The position numbers were made by a program, and so were the translations under genes. Below the pieces are notes generated by a model, which was not told where the DNA came from, searched no databases, and saw only the letters and a program-made list of their open reading frames with translations. Of a DNA stretch of 64,000 bases, positions 46,344 to 56,534 are shown one piece after another. Source of the stretch: Amylibacter marinus (GTDB taxonomy: Bacteria > Pseudomonadota > Alphaproteobacteria > Rhodobacterales > Rhodobacteraceae); the NCBI RefSeq assembly GCF_030160015.1, contig NZ_BSNN01000004.1, forward strand, positions 496,001 to 560,000, read 5' to 3'. Every line of letters begins with the position of its first letter. Position 1 is the stretch's first letter.

Positions 46344-47462
46344 ATGAAAGTTAGCATCGAACGCAGTGCATTACTTAAGGCGATGTCACAGGCCCAATCT
46401 GTGGTCGAGCGGCGCAATACTATTCCAATTTTGGCCAATGTATTGATCGAGGCCGAGGGCAGCGAAATCTCTTTCCGTGCCACCGATTTGGATATCGAGG
46501 TGGTTTACAAAGTTGCCGGCATGGTGGAACGCGCCGGTGCCACCACCGTGGGGGCGCATACTTTGCATGAAATCGTGCGCAAATTGCCCGATGGTGCGAT
46601 GGTGGAATTGTCTGATGATGGCACGGCCAATCGTTTGGATATCGTTGCGGGGCGCTCTAGCTTCTCGCTGGCCACCCTGCCACGCGAAGATTTCCCCGTG
46701 ATGGCCACATCAGAATACACCTGTAATTTTGCCGCCCCCGCAGGCACATTGCGCCGCCTGTTTGATAAATCAAAATTCGCAATCTCTACCGAGGAAACAC
46801 GCTACTATCTAAACGGTGTTTATATGCATGCATCCGATGGTGCGGATGGGCGGGTTCTGCGCTGTGTGGCCACCGATGGTCACCGGCTTGCACGTATTGA
46901 TGCGCCCCTGCCTGAAAACGCAGGCGACCTGCCTGGGGTGATTGTACCGCGCAAAACCGTGGGCGAGCTGGGCAAGTTGCTGGATGATGATGATCAGGAA
47001 ATCGCCCTATCGGTTTCCGAGACCAAGATCCGCTTTGCCACACCAGAGATCGTGCTGACCTCCAAGGTGATCGACGGGTCCTTCCCCGATTACACCCGTG
47101 TTATTCCACAGGGTAACTCGCGACGCCTAGAGGTAGACGCATCCGAATTCGCCCAAGCGGTAGACCGCGTATCAACCGTATCTTCTGAACGCTCGCGCGC
47201 GGTCAAGCTAACGCTGGACGAAGATCGCCTGATCCTATCTGTAAATGCCCCTGATAGCGGTGCGGCCGAGGAAGAATTGATCGTGGCTTATGGTGACGAG
47301 CGTTTGGAAATCGGTTTCAACGCCAAGTACCTGTTGGAAATCGCTGGCCAAGTGGATCGCGAAAATGCGGTGTTCTTGTTCAATTCCAGTGGTGACCCAA
47401 CCCTGATGCGCGAAGGCAATGATGAAACGGCGGTCTATGTTGTGATGCCAATGCGGGTGTAG
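46344..47462 (+). CDS. dnaN: DNA polymerase III beta clamp
   Basis: Sliding clamp, 372 residues in three similar domains. Landmarks: MKVSIERSALLKAMSQAQSV at the N-terminus, FPDYTRVIPQ in domain 3, ending VVMPMRV with the hydrophobic cleft residues for partner binding. AAGGGATAG precedes the ATG. Followed after two bases by recF. Confidence 0.98.
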   Translation: MKVSIERSALLKAMSQAQSVVERRNTIPILANVLIEAEGSEISFRATDLDIEVVYKVAGMVERAGATTVGAHTLHEIVRKLPDGAMVELSDDGTANRLDIVAGRSSFSLATLPREDFPVMATSEYTCNFAAPAGTLRRLFDKSKFAISTEETRYYLNGVYMHASDGADGRVLRCVATDGHRLARIDAPLPENAGDLPGVIVPRKTVGELGKLLDDDDQEIALSVSETKIRFATPEIVLTSKVIDGSFPDYTRVIPQGNSRRLEVDASEFAQAVDRVSTVSSERSRAVKLTLDEDRLILSVNAPDSGAAEEELIVAYGDERLEIGFNAKYLLEIAGQVDRENAVFLFNSSGDPTLMREGNDETAVYVVMPMRV

Positions 47463-47464
47463 GC

Positions 47465-48574
47465 TTGTCCACGCTGCACATCTCGCGGCTAACCCTGTCG
47501 CATTTTAGATCCCACAAGCGTACGGTCATCGAAACAGATGGCCGCCCGATCGCAATTTTCGGCGCCAATGGCGCCGGCAAAACCAATATCCTAGAAGCCA
47601 TTTCCATGCTGTCACCCGGGCGCGGATTGCGCCGGGCCAAAACCGCCGAACTCTCCCGCGCCCCAGAAAATCTGGGCTGGAAGGTCTCGGCGGATCTGCA
47701 CAGCCTAGGGCACCAGCACCAGATCGAAACCGCCTTTACCGGTACGGGCACCCGAAGCATTTCTATCGATGATAAAACGGCACCGCAAATCGCTCTGGGG
47801 CGCATTGCGCGTATTGTTTGGCTGGTGCCTGTGATGGATCGGTTATGGGTGGAAGGTGCCGAGGGGCGTCGACGCTTCCTAGATCGCCTTGCGCTAAGCT
47901 TCGAGCCGAACCACGGCGAACATACCCTTGCCTACGAGCGGGCCATGCGCGAACGCAACCGTATGCTAAAGGATGGTCAACGCGACCCCGCGTGGTACAA
48001 GGCCATCGAGAGCCAAATGGCCACATCCGGTGCTGTGATAGAGCAAAACCGCCTAAGCACAATCACCCGTATATCCGCCGCCCAACAGGGCGCAGAGACC
48101 ACTTTCCCCGCCGCCGATCTTAACCTGCGTGGCCCCGAGGATAGTGATCCGATCAGCACCGCTGATGATCTGGCCACTGCACTGGCCGAAAGCCGCCCGC
48201 GCGATATGCACGCAGGGCGCAGCCTGATTGGCCCGCACCGCGATGATATCCATGCGCTTTATACAACCAAGGGTATCGCCGCCGCGCAATGCTCGACCGG
48301 CGAGCAAAAGGCGCTGTTGGTCAGCCTTGTTCTGTCAAATGCCCGCGCGCTGGCCCAAGATATCGGGGCAGCCCCGATCATTTTGCTGGACGAGGTCGCG
48401 GCCCATCTAGATCCAGACCGCCGCGCGGCGCTGTATAACGAGATCTGCGCGCTGGGCGCACAGGCGTGGATGACGGGCACCGAATCCGATCTGTTTGCAG
48501 ATTTTGGAAATCGCGCCATGGCTCTGCGAATTGACGAAAACCAACAAGGCTCTGCAATCGAGCCGATAACCTAG
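47465..48574 (+). CDS. recF: Recombination/replication repair protein RecF
   Basis: 369 residues of the SMC-like ATPase: Walker A IFGANGAGKTNILEAIS, signature region CSTGEQKALLVSL, Walker B IILLDEVAAHLD. Helps RecA loading at gaps. TTG start directly after dnaN; no ATG gives the conserved N-terminal ISRLTLSHFRSH. Confidence 0.96.
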   Translation: MSTLHISRLTLSHFRSHKRTVIETDGRPIAIFGANGAGKTNILEAISMLSPGRGLRRAKTAELSRAPENLGWKVSADLHSLGHQHQIETAFTGTGTRSISIDDKTAPQIALGRIARIVWLVPVMDRLWVEGAEGRRRFLDRLALSFEPNHGEHTLAYERAMRERNRMLKDGQRDPAWYKAIESQMATSGAVIEQNRLSTITRISAAQQGAETTFPAADLNLRGPEDSDPISTADDLATALAESRPRDMHAGRSLIGPHRDDIHALYTTKGIAAAQCSTGEQKALLVSLVLSNARALAQDIGAAPIILLDEVAAHLDPDRRAALYNEICALGAQAWMTGTESDLFADFGNRAMALRIDENQQGSAIEPIT

Positions 48575-48580
48575 GGAGCC

Positions 48581-49009
48581 ATGATGACCCCCCAACGCAT
48601 TAACATGATATCCCTATCCACCGCTGATCTGCCCCGCGCACGCGCATTCTATACCACCCTTGGCTGGGTCGAGGCCGAGGGCGGCAATGATAAAATCGCC
48701 TTCTTTCAGCTGGCCGGGCAATATTTCTCGATCTATGATCGCGCGGCATTGGCCGAGGATATCGGCCAAGATATCCCCGCAACCACCACCGGCGGCGTAA
48801 CCCTTGCTATTAATTACGACAACCCACAACAGGTCGATGCCGCCTATGATGCGGCCATAGATGCAGGGGCCACAGACCTGCGCCGCCCCTCTGAAATATT
48901 TTGGGGTGGCTACTCTGGCAATTACGCAGACCCCGATGGCCACCTGTGGGAGGTGGCACATAACCCATTTTGGAAATTTGATACAGAGGGTCAGATAGAT
49001 CATGGCTGA
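48581..49009 (+). CDS. VOC-family (glyoxalase-like) protein
   Basis: 142 residues in two beta-alpha-beta-beta-beta halves: ISLSTADLPRARAFYTTLGW first, and YSGNYADPDGHLWEVAHN last, the latter carrying a likely metal Glu. Substrate unknown. GGGAGCC precedes the ATG, six bases after recF. Confidence 0.88.
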   Translation: MMTPQRINMISLSTADLPRARAFYTTLGWVEAEGGNDKIAFFQLAGQYFSIYDRAALAEDIGQDIPATTTGGVTLAINYDNPQQVDAAYDAAIDAGATDLRRPSEIFWGGYSGNYADPDGHLWEVAHNPFWKFDTEGQIDHG

Positions 49010-49106
49010 CCCGATTTGATCCCCCGCGCCTTGGCGCTGAATATAAAATATACGCGCCGTTGATTTTCCACTTGTCACCAAACGCGATCTGGGGATTAGT
49101 TTGCAC

Positions 49107-49727
49107 ATGTCTGTAACCATCACCCAATTGGCCCTCTATGCGGGGGCGCTGTTCATCCTGTTTATCACTCCAGGCCCTGTCTGGGTGGCGGTGATCGCGC
49201 GCGCGGTATCGGGGGGCTTTCGCTCGGCGGTTCCCTTGGCGCTGGGCGTGGCTGTGGGCGATATTTTATGGCCCTTGGTGGCGTTGCTGGGTGTTAGTTA
49301 TCTTGTGTCTTTTTATGCGGATATCCTGATCCTGTTTCGCTATGCGGCAGCGCTGATTCTGTGCTTGATGGGGGCGGCGCTGGTGCGCTGGCCTGATAAG
49401 GTGCTGTCGGAAAATTCACAGTTCACCCGCCCCGGCATGTGGGCGGGATTTGCGGCGGGGATGGCGGCGGTGATCGCCAATCCCAAGGCCAGCTTGTTCT
49501 ATATGACGCTCTTGCCCAGCTTCTTTGATTTCAACCAAATCACCAAATGGGACATGGTCGCGATCTGTATTTTGTCCTTTATTGTGCCGCTATTGGGTAA
49601 CCTGTGCTTGGCTGGATTTGTCAATCAAATGCGCCGGTTTCTGGCATCACCCGAGGCGGTGCGAAAGACCAATATCTATGCCGGAATCGCGCTGATCTTG
49701 GTTGGGGTTATAATCGCGCTGACCTAG
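49107..49727 (+). CDS. LysE/RhtB-family exporter
   Basis: 206 residues with six helices; starts LALYAGALFILFITPGPVWVAVIA (the TPGP motif of LysE). Exports amino acids or related metabolites. ATG 49107 follows GGGGATT; a TTG six bases earlier is less likely. It lies 77 bases before gyrB, on the same strand. Confidence 0.9.
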   Translation: MSVTITQLALYAGALFILFITPGPVWVAVIARAVSGGFRSAVPLALGVAVGDILWPLVALLGVSYLVSFYADILILFRYAAALILCLMGAALVRWPDKVLSENSQFTRPGMWAGFAAGMAAVIANPKASLFYMTLLPSFFDFNQITKWDMVAICILSFIVPLLGNLCLAGFVNQMRRFLASPEAVRKTNIYAGIALILVGVIIALT

Positions 49728-49762
49728 GCGAAAATTCGCCCCTAGAGCGTGACAACCCCTGA

Positions 49763-52222
<2,460 letters not shown>

Positions 52223-52229
52223 TCTGCGC

Positions 52230-52664
52230 CTAGGCGTCTAGTAATGATAGGATATGGCGCGTGGCGGCGGCGTATCCGGCCACACCCATCCCTGCGATCA
52301 CCGCATCTGCCCGCTTGGAAACATAGGAGATGTGGCGGAACTCTTCTCGTTTATGCACCTGAGAGATATGCACCTCGATCACTGGCCCATCGAATGTGTT
52401 TAGCGCATCCAGCAGGGCCACCGATGTATGGGTGAAGGCGGCGGGATTGATCACGATGCCTGCGGCCTGCTCAGTGGCCTGATGGATCCAATCGATCAGT
52501 TGACCTTCGTGATTTGATTGTAGCAATGTACAGCTGGCGCGCCCCGCGCAGGCGTCGTTGCACAGCGCCTCCACATCATCCAGCGTGGCGGTGCCATAGA
52601 TATCCGGCTCGCGTTTGCCCAGCAGATTTAGGTTGGGGCCATTTAAAATATAGATCTGATTCAT
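52230..52664 (-). CDS. aroQ: Type II 3-dehydroquinate dehydratase
   Basis: Third step of the shikimate pathway. 144 residues: [19 protein letters not shown] with the lid Arg and Tyr, [28 protein letters not shown], and [17 protein letters not shown]. Standard length and fully conserved motifs. Confidence 0.97.
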   Translation of the reverse strand: MNQIYILNGPNLNLLGKREPDIYGTATLDDVEALCNDACAGRASCTLLQSNHEGQLIDWIHQATEQAAGIVINPAAFTHTSVALLDALNTFDGPVIEVHISQVHKREEFRHISYVSKRADAVIAGMGVAGYAAATRHILSLLDA

Positions 52665-52716
52665 AGCGGTATTCCAATTGGATTTGGGGCATCATAGCAG
52701 GTTAATTGCGGCGGCG

Positions 52717-52745
52717 AAACCTTCCCCGCGGGGAAGGTTTTTGGT
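52717..52745 (+). terminator. Perfect 24-bp palindrome followed by T-run
   Basis: AAACCTTCCCCG and its exact complement form a 24-bp palindrome (52,717-52,740) ending in five T to 52,742. As an RNA it is a strong terminator, yet no gene transcribed rightwards lies before it in this gap; it may instead be an operator. Confidence 0.5.
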
Positions 52746-52753
52746 GTGGGATT

Positions 52754-52762
52754 TGGTATAAT
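52754..52762 (+). promoter_or_regulatory. Extended -10 promoter for the DUF533 gene
   Basis: TGG followed by exact TATAAT, with the expected -35 position falling in the right arm of the palindrome. Start would be near 52,770. Confidence 0.5.
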
Positions 52763-52967
52763 GTATAGTATTGTTTGCATTGAGTGAGAGATCCGGAACT
52801 GGGCATAAATATGTTAAATATCAGTATGATGTGCGGGCTTAGGTGGAAATTTCTGGGCGGTAGGGGCGGTTTGTGCCCTACCGTAAATTAGCTCCTAGCC
52901 CCTGTGCCCCTAGCGGATGGGGAAAATCTACCTATATTTGAGTTAGGTTCTATTTAGGGAGTATAGC

Positions 52968-53765
52968 ATGAGCTTAGTTAGTACATTGGCCAAGGTGGCT
53001 ATTGGTGTGGCCGTGGCCAAGGGTGTGAAATCTGTGGCTGGGGGTAAGTCTTCTAGCGGTGGTGGATTGGGTGATCTGCTGGGTGGCGCGCTGGGCGGTG
53101 GCTCTGGTGGGTCTGGTGGATTGGGCGATCTATTGGGCGGCGCGCTGAAGGGTGGCGGTTCTGGGAATGCTGGTGGTATGGGTGATTTGCTGGGCGGCCT
53201 AATGGGTGGCGGCGCCAGTAAATCCGCAGCACCTGGCGGTTTGGGCGATCTAATGGGTGGTTTGCTAAAGGGTGGCGCGGGTGGCGCATCTGGTGGTTTG
53301 GGCGACATTCTGGGCCAATTGGGCGGTGCTGGTGCCGCCGGTGGTTTGGGGGGGTTGCTAACCAATGCATTGGAAAACAAGGGACAGTTAACCCAGCCCA
53401 GCACCCAAGAGGATGAAGATGCGGCGGCCTTGATGATCCGTGCGATGATTCAATCTGCGAAATCGGATGGATCCATTGACGAGGCCGAGAAGGATAAGCT
53501 GCTGAACAATTTGGGTGAGTTGGATCGGGACGAGATGGCAATGATTGATGCCGAGGTTGCTCGCAGTGTGGATCCAAAATCATTGGCGCGTGCCACACCC
53601 CGCGGCATGGAGGCGCAGGTTTATATGATGTCTGTGATGGGCATTGATTTGGATACGCAGGACGAGGCGTCCTATTTGCATGATCTGGGTCAGGCGCTGA
53701 ACCTAGAGCGCAGCAAGATGAACGAAGTGCATGAAATGCTTGGGGCACAGCCGTTGTATCGCTAA
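52968..53765 (+). CDS. DUF533/TerB-like protein with Gly-rich GLGDLLGG repeats
   Basis: 265 residues. N-terminal hydrophobic helix (1-20), then a Gly-rich region (about 30-135) with at least five GLGD(L/I)(L/M)GG-type repeats, and a C-terminal all-helical DUF533 domain (about 145-260) resembling TerB/tellurite-resistance fold with acidic patches. Function unknown; it may bind a membrane or assemble through the repeats. TTAGGGAG precedes the ATG. Confidence 0.8.
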   Translation: MSLVSTLAKVAIGVAVAKGVKSVAGGKSSSGGGLGDLLGGALGGGSGGSGGLGDLLGGALKGGGSGNAGGMGDLLGGLMGGGASKSAAPGGLGDLMGGLLKGGAGGASGGLGDILGQLGGAGAAGGLGGLLTNALENKGQLTQPSTQEDEDAAALMIRAMIQSAKSDGSIDEAEKDKLLNNLGELDRDEMAMIDAEVARSVDPKSLARATPRGMEAQVYMMSVMGIDLDTQDEASYLHDLGQALNLERSKMNEVHEMLGAQPLYR

Positions 53766-53794
53766 TCCGTTAAAGGCGAGTGATACAGCTATTG

Positions 53795-53817
53795 GGGCGT
53801 CGGGTAATCCGGCGCCC
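53795..53817. terminator. Hairpin after the DUF533 gene
   Basis: GGGCGTCGG/CCGGCGCCC (one G-T pair) with a 5-base loop, 29 bases after the stop and touching the stop of the convergent gene. No T-run. Confidence 0.45.
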
Positions 53818-54461
53818 TATGCATTTCTGGGGGTGAGCGTGCTGTTCAAAACACCCTGTTTAAAGGCGGCGGCGATGTCCGCGTTTTGATCCAGCAGGGT
53901 GCGCAATGTTTTGGCTGGAATGGTGAAATAATGTGCGGCATCGCCAAGGCGGATATTGGCCGTGGCGGTTTTATGTTTTTGGGTGGCGTTTCGCCCGATG
54001 ATTTGGCCTGCGCGAATTTTTGATATTCTGGTGCCAGATTTAATCACCTCGGCAGAGCCTGTTAGAAGGATTGCGATGTGATCAAAGGGTTGGCCCTCGT
54101 GGGCCAGCAGGCGGTCGCTGTCAGTTTGCCATACGCCCGAATTGATCACCTCTAGGGCGCGGCGATTTGATAGGGTTGGAAACAGGGATTGGGCGACGGT
54201 CTTTTCCATCGGCGACAGGCGTATGGGGCGATTATAGATCATGCCTATGAGGAGGCAGGTAACGCTAAGGGTTGCCAGTGCGATTTGCAGTGGCAGAGGC
54301 GTGATGGTGAATTCAAATGCAAGGCTATAGAGCGTAAGAGCGGCAGCGGCGAAGCGCGCGGCGGTGTATTTAGCAGCATCATAGCTGGTATATTTGGCCA
54401 AGCCATAGGCGGCGATATATGTGATTATGCCTGTGTAGCCGACAAAATGATTGAATTCCAT
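53817..54461 (-). CDS. Membrane protein with cyclic-nucleotide-binding-like domain
   Basis: 214 residues: three hydrophobic helices (about 8-75), then a cNMP-binding type beta roll (about 95-200) with GQPFDHIAILLTGSAEVI, IRAGQIIGRNAT in the phosphate cassette position. The canonical phosphate cassette Arg/Ala (RxA) is degenerate, so ligand binding is uncertain. The layout resembles Popeye-type proteins. Confidence 0.68.
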   Translation of the reverse strand: MEFNHFVGYTGIITYIAAYGLAKYTSYDAAKYTAARFAAAALTLYSLAFEFTITPLPLQIALATLSVTCLLIGMIYNRPIRLSPMEKTVAQSLFPTLSNRRALEVINSGVWQTDSDRLLAHEGQPFDHIAILLTGSAEVIKSGTRISKIRAGQIIGRNATQKHKTATANIRLGDAAHYFTIPAKTLRTLLDQNADIAAAFKQGVLNSTLTPRNA

Positions 54462-54561
54462 ACTGTCTCTCCTTGGGTGTAATATGCCCCTGATATCATT
54501 AATAATATGTGACTATTGGCACTGTTCAAGGAGGGTGCCGTGGAACGCGAGGCATTCAGCG

Positions 54562-54590
54562 AAAAAAGGCCGACCCCGCGGGGCCGGCCT
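54562..54590 (-). terminator. Terminator of the amtB-glnK unit
   Basis: Minus-strand stem GGCCGGCCCC/GGGGTCGGCC (one wobble) with a small loop, followed by six T; 24 bases beyond the amtB stop. Confidence 0.92.
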
Positions 54591-54613
54591 ATTCAAGTGA
54601 GCGGTATCGGTTT

Positions 54614-55924
54614 TTATTTTGCGATATCGTAGGCAGGCATACCTAGTTCGGTAATGTCTAGGCCTGTGATTTCTTCTTCTTCGCTAACGCGGATACCAAC
54701 TGTTGATTTTAGGATCATCCAAACGATGCCGGATGTGATCAATGTTGCCGCGCCGATGGCGAAGATGCCGTATAGCTGTGCGCCCAGTGTTGCGCCAGAA
54801 TTTGTGAAGACAACCGCGATGGTGCCCCAGATACCACAGAACAGGTGTACTGGGATTGCGCCGACAACGTCGTCGATTTTCAGCTTGTCTAGGAATGGCA
54901 CACCAAAGACCACGATCACACCACCGATTGCACCGATCAAGGATGCGGCACCGATGCCGGGTGTTAGGGGTTCTGCGGTGATAGAAACCAAGCCTGCCAA
55001 TGCGCCGTTCAGCACCATTGTTAGGTCTGCTTTTTTGTACAGGATTTGTGTCAGGATCAATGCGGCGATAGAACCAGACGCGGCGGCGGCATTTGTATTC
55101 ACGAAGATACGTGAAACATCTGTTACATCGCCCACTGTGCCCATGGCCAATTGTGACCCACCGTTAAATCCGAACCAACCCAACCATAGGATGAATGTAC
55201 CCAGCGCAGCCAAAGGCATGTTTGAGCCTAGGAATGGCACTGTACGTCCGTCTTTGGTGTATTTACCGATACGTGGCCCAAGGATCAGCGCGCCAGCCAA
55301 GGCCGCCCAACCACCAACAGAGTGTACAACCGTAGAACCAGCAAAGTCGTTAAATCCAGCCGCGTCCAAGAATCCGCCGCCCCATTTCCAAGAAGCAGTG
55401 ATCGGGTAGATCAGGCCTGTTAGGATTAACGTGAAGATTAGGAAGGGCCACAATTTAATGCGCTCGGCCAAGGCACCAGATACGATGGATGCGGTTGCCG
55501 CACAGAACATCAGCTGGAAGAAGAAGTCAGAACCAACTGAGGCGTAATCCAGTGAGGCATCTGCCGCCGCTAGGCCTGTTGGCTCTAGGGATGTTGGGCT
55601 GATTGCGCCAAGAACATTGGTAACCAACCAGCCGTCCCCAGGGTACATCAGGTTAAAGCCGATTAGGTAGTAGGCGATACAGGCGATGCCGAACAGCCCC
55701 ATGTTTTTGGTCAACTGCATTGTTACGTTTTTAGAGCGCACTAGGCCGGCCTCTAGCATGGCGAAACCGGCGGCCATGAAGAACACCAAGAAGCCCGCCA
55801 TCAAGAACAGCAGTGTGGTGAATATATAGCCGACCTCTTCTAGGTTGGCGGGGGCGTCATTTGCAAAGGCGGCTATCGGTAGGGCCGTAAGCGTGGTTGC
55901 AAGGGCAAGAGTTTTCAGTTTCAT
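54614..55924 (-). CDS. amtB: Ammonium transporter
   Basis: About 436 residues: signal peptide (cleavage near AFANDA), then eleven helices. Key pieces: the channel His twins (GSTVVHSVGGWAAL, and IPVHLFCGIWGT), the phenylalanine gate region and FGFNGGSQLA. ATG 55924 follows AAAGGAAA at seven bases; the frame also opens at 55942. glnK begins 22 bases upstream on the same strand. Confidence 0.96.
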   Translation of the reverse strand: MKLKTLALATTLTALPIAAFANDAPANLEEVGYIFTTLLFLMAGFLVFFMAAGFAMLEAGLVRSKNVTMQLTKNMGLFGIACIAYYLIGFNLMYPGDGWLVTNVLGAISPTSLEPTGLAAADASLDYASVGSDFFFQLMFCAATASIVSGALAERIKLWPFLIFTLILTGLIYPITASWKWGGGFLDAAGFNDFAGSTVVHSVGGWAALAGALILGPRIGKYTKDGRTVPFLGSNMPLAALGTFILWLGWFGFNGGSQLAMGTVGDVTDVSRIFVNTNAAAASGSIAALILTQILYKKADLTMVLNGALAGLVSITAEPLTPGIGAASLIGAIGGVIVVFGVPFLDKLKIDDVVGAIPVHLFCGIWGTIAVVFTNSGATLGAQLYGIFAIGAATLITSGIVWMILKSTVGIRVSEEEEITGLDITELGMPAYDIAK

Positions 55925-55945
55925 GGTATTTCCTTTCATCACTGT

Positions 55946-56284
55946 TTACACAGCGTCTTCGCCGGTATCGCCTGTGCGTACGCGGACTGCTTGTTCTACG
56001 TTCAGTACGAAAATTTTGCCGTCGCCAATTTTCCCCGTTTTGGCGCTGGCCTCGATGGCGCCGATCACGGATTCCGCGGCATCATCGGTAACAACAATAT
56101 CTAGGCGTATTTTTGGCACAAAATTCACGGCGTATTCTGCGCCGCGGTAAATTTCGGTATGGCCGGATTGTGCGCCGTAGCCCTTGATTTCGGTAACCAT
56201 CATACCTTTGACGCCAGCATCCGAGAGTGCTGTGCGCACATCCTCAAGCTTGAAGGGTTTGATCGTTGCAATAATGAGTTTCAT
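55946..56284 (-). CDS. glnK: Nitrogen regulatory PII protein GlnK
   Basis: 112 residues, the standard PII length. T-loop with uridylylated Tyr in GYGAQSGHTEIYRGAEY (Tyr51), ATP loop GKIGDGKIFV, C-loop. Blocks AmtB by inserting the T-loop when nitrogen is plentiful. It is the first gene of the pair with amtB; an AT-rich leader of about 200 bases precedes it, in which I could not assign NtrC or sigma-54 sites. Confidence 0.96.
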   Translation of the reverse strand: MKLIIATIKPFKLEDVRTALSDAGVKGMMVTEIKGYGAQSGHTEIYRGAEYAVNFVPKIRLDIVVTDDAAESVIGAIEASAKTGKIGDGKIFVLNVEQAVRVRTGDTGEDAV

Positions 56285-56534
56285 GTGTCCCTCTTTCTTT
56301 GCAGGTACTTTCCTGCGTGATGGAGGCAGACTGGCGTTTATTTTAACGATAGTTCAACGATTCAGGGCTATAGTGCCGCCCGAAATTGGTGAAATTGGCT
56401 AAAATTTAAACAGCTGAGCAAAATTGCATAATTATTGAACATTTTTGTACGGCTGGCGATGCCATTTCTGCTCTACCCAAGCGCGCCAAAAGTGCTAGTC
56501 TGTGCCAAAGAACCAAAAATGGTCAGAGCAGAAT

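Larger units (their letters stand above)
52665..52967. other. Divergent spacer with palindrome, promoter and structured leader
   Basis: 303 bases between aroQ and the DUF533 gene. It holds a 24-bp palindrome/terminator (52,717-52,745), an extended -10 promoter (TGGTATAAT at 52,754-52,762), and a hairpin CGGTAGGG/CCCTACCG (52,858-52,883), leaving a leader of about 200 nt before the ATG. No open frame of note. Confidence 0.55.

Noticed and set aside
53053-53748. Long Pro/His-rich open frame on the minus strand over the DUF533 gene
   Set aside because: It is the complement of a Gly-rich repeat region, has no ribosome site, and the plus-strand protein has a recognisable domain.
54654-55409. 251-codon open frame on the plus strand over amtB
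   Set aside because: It is antisense to the highly conserved amtB, with a Pro/Thr-rich composition typical of a shadow frame.
56285-56500. NtrC or sigma-54 sites before glnK
   Set aside because: GCAAAATTGC is a short inverted repeat, but neither the NtrC half-sites nor the GG/GC -24/-12 pair could be found.
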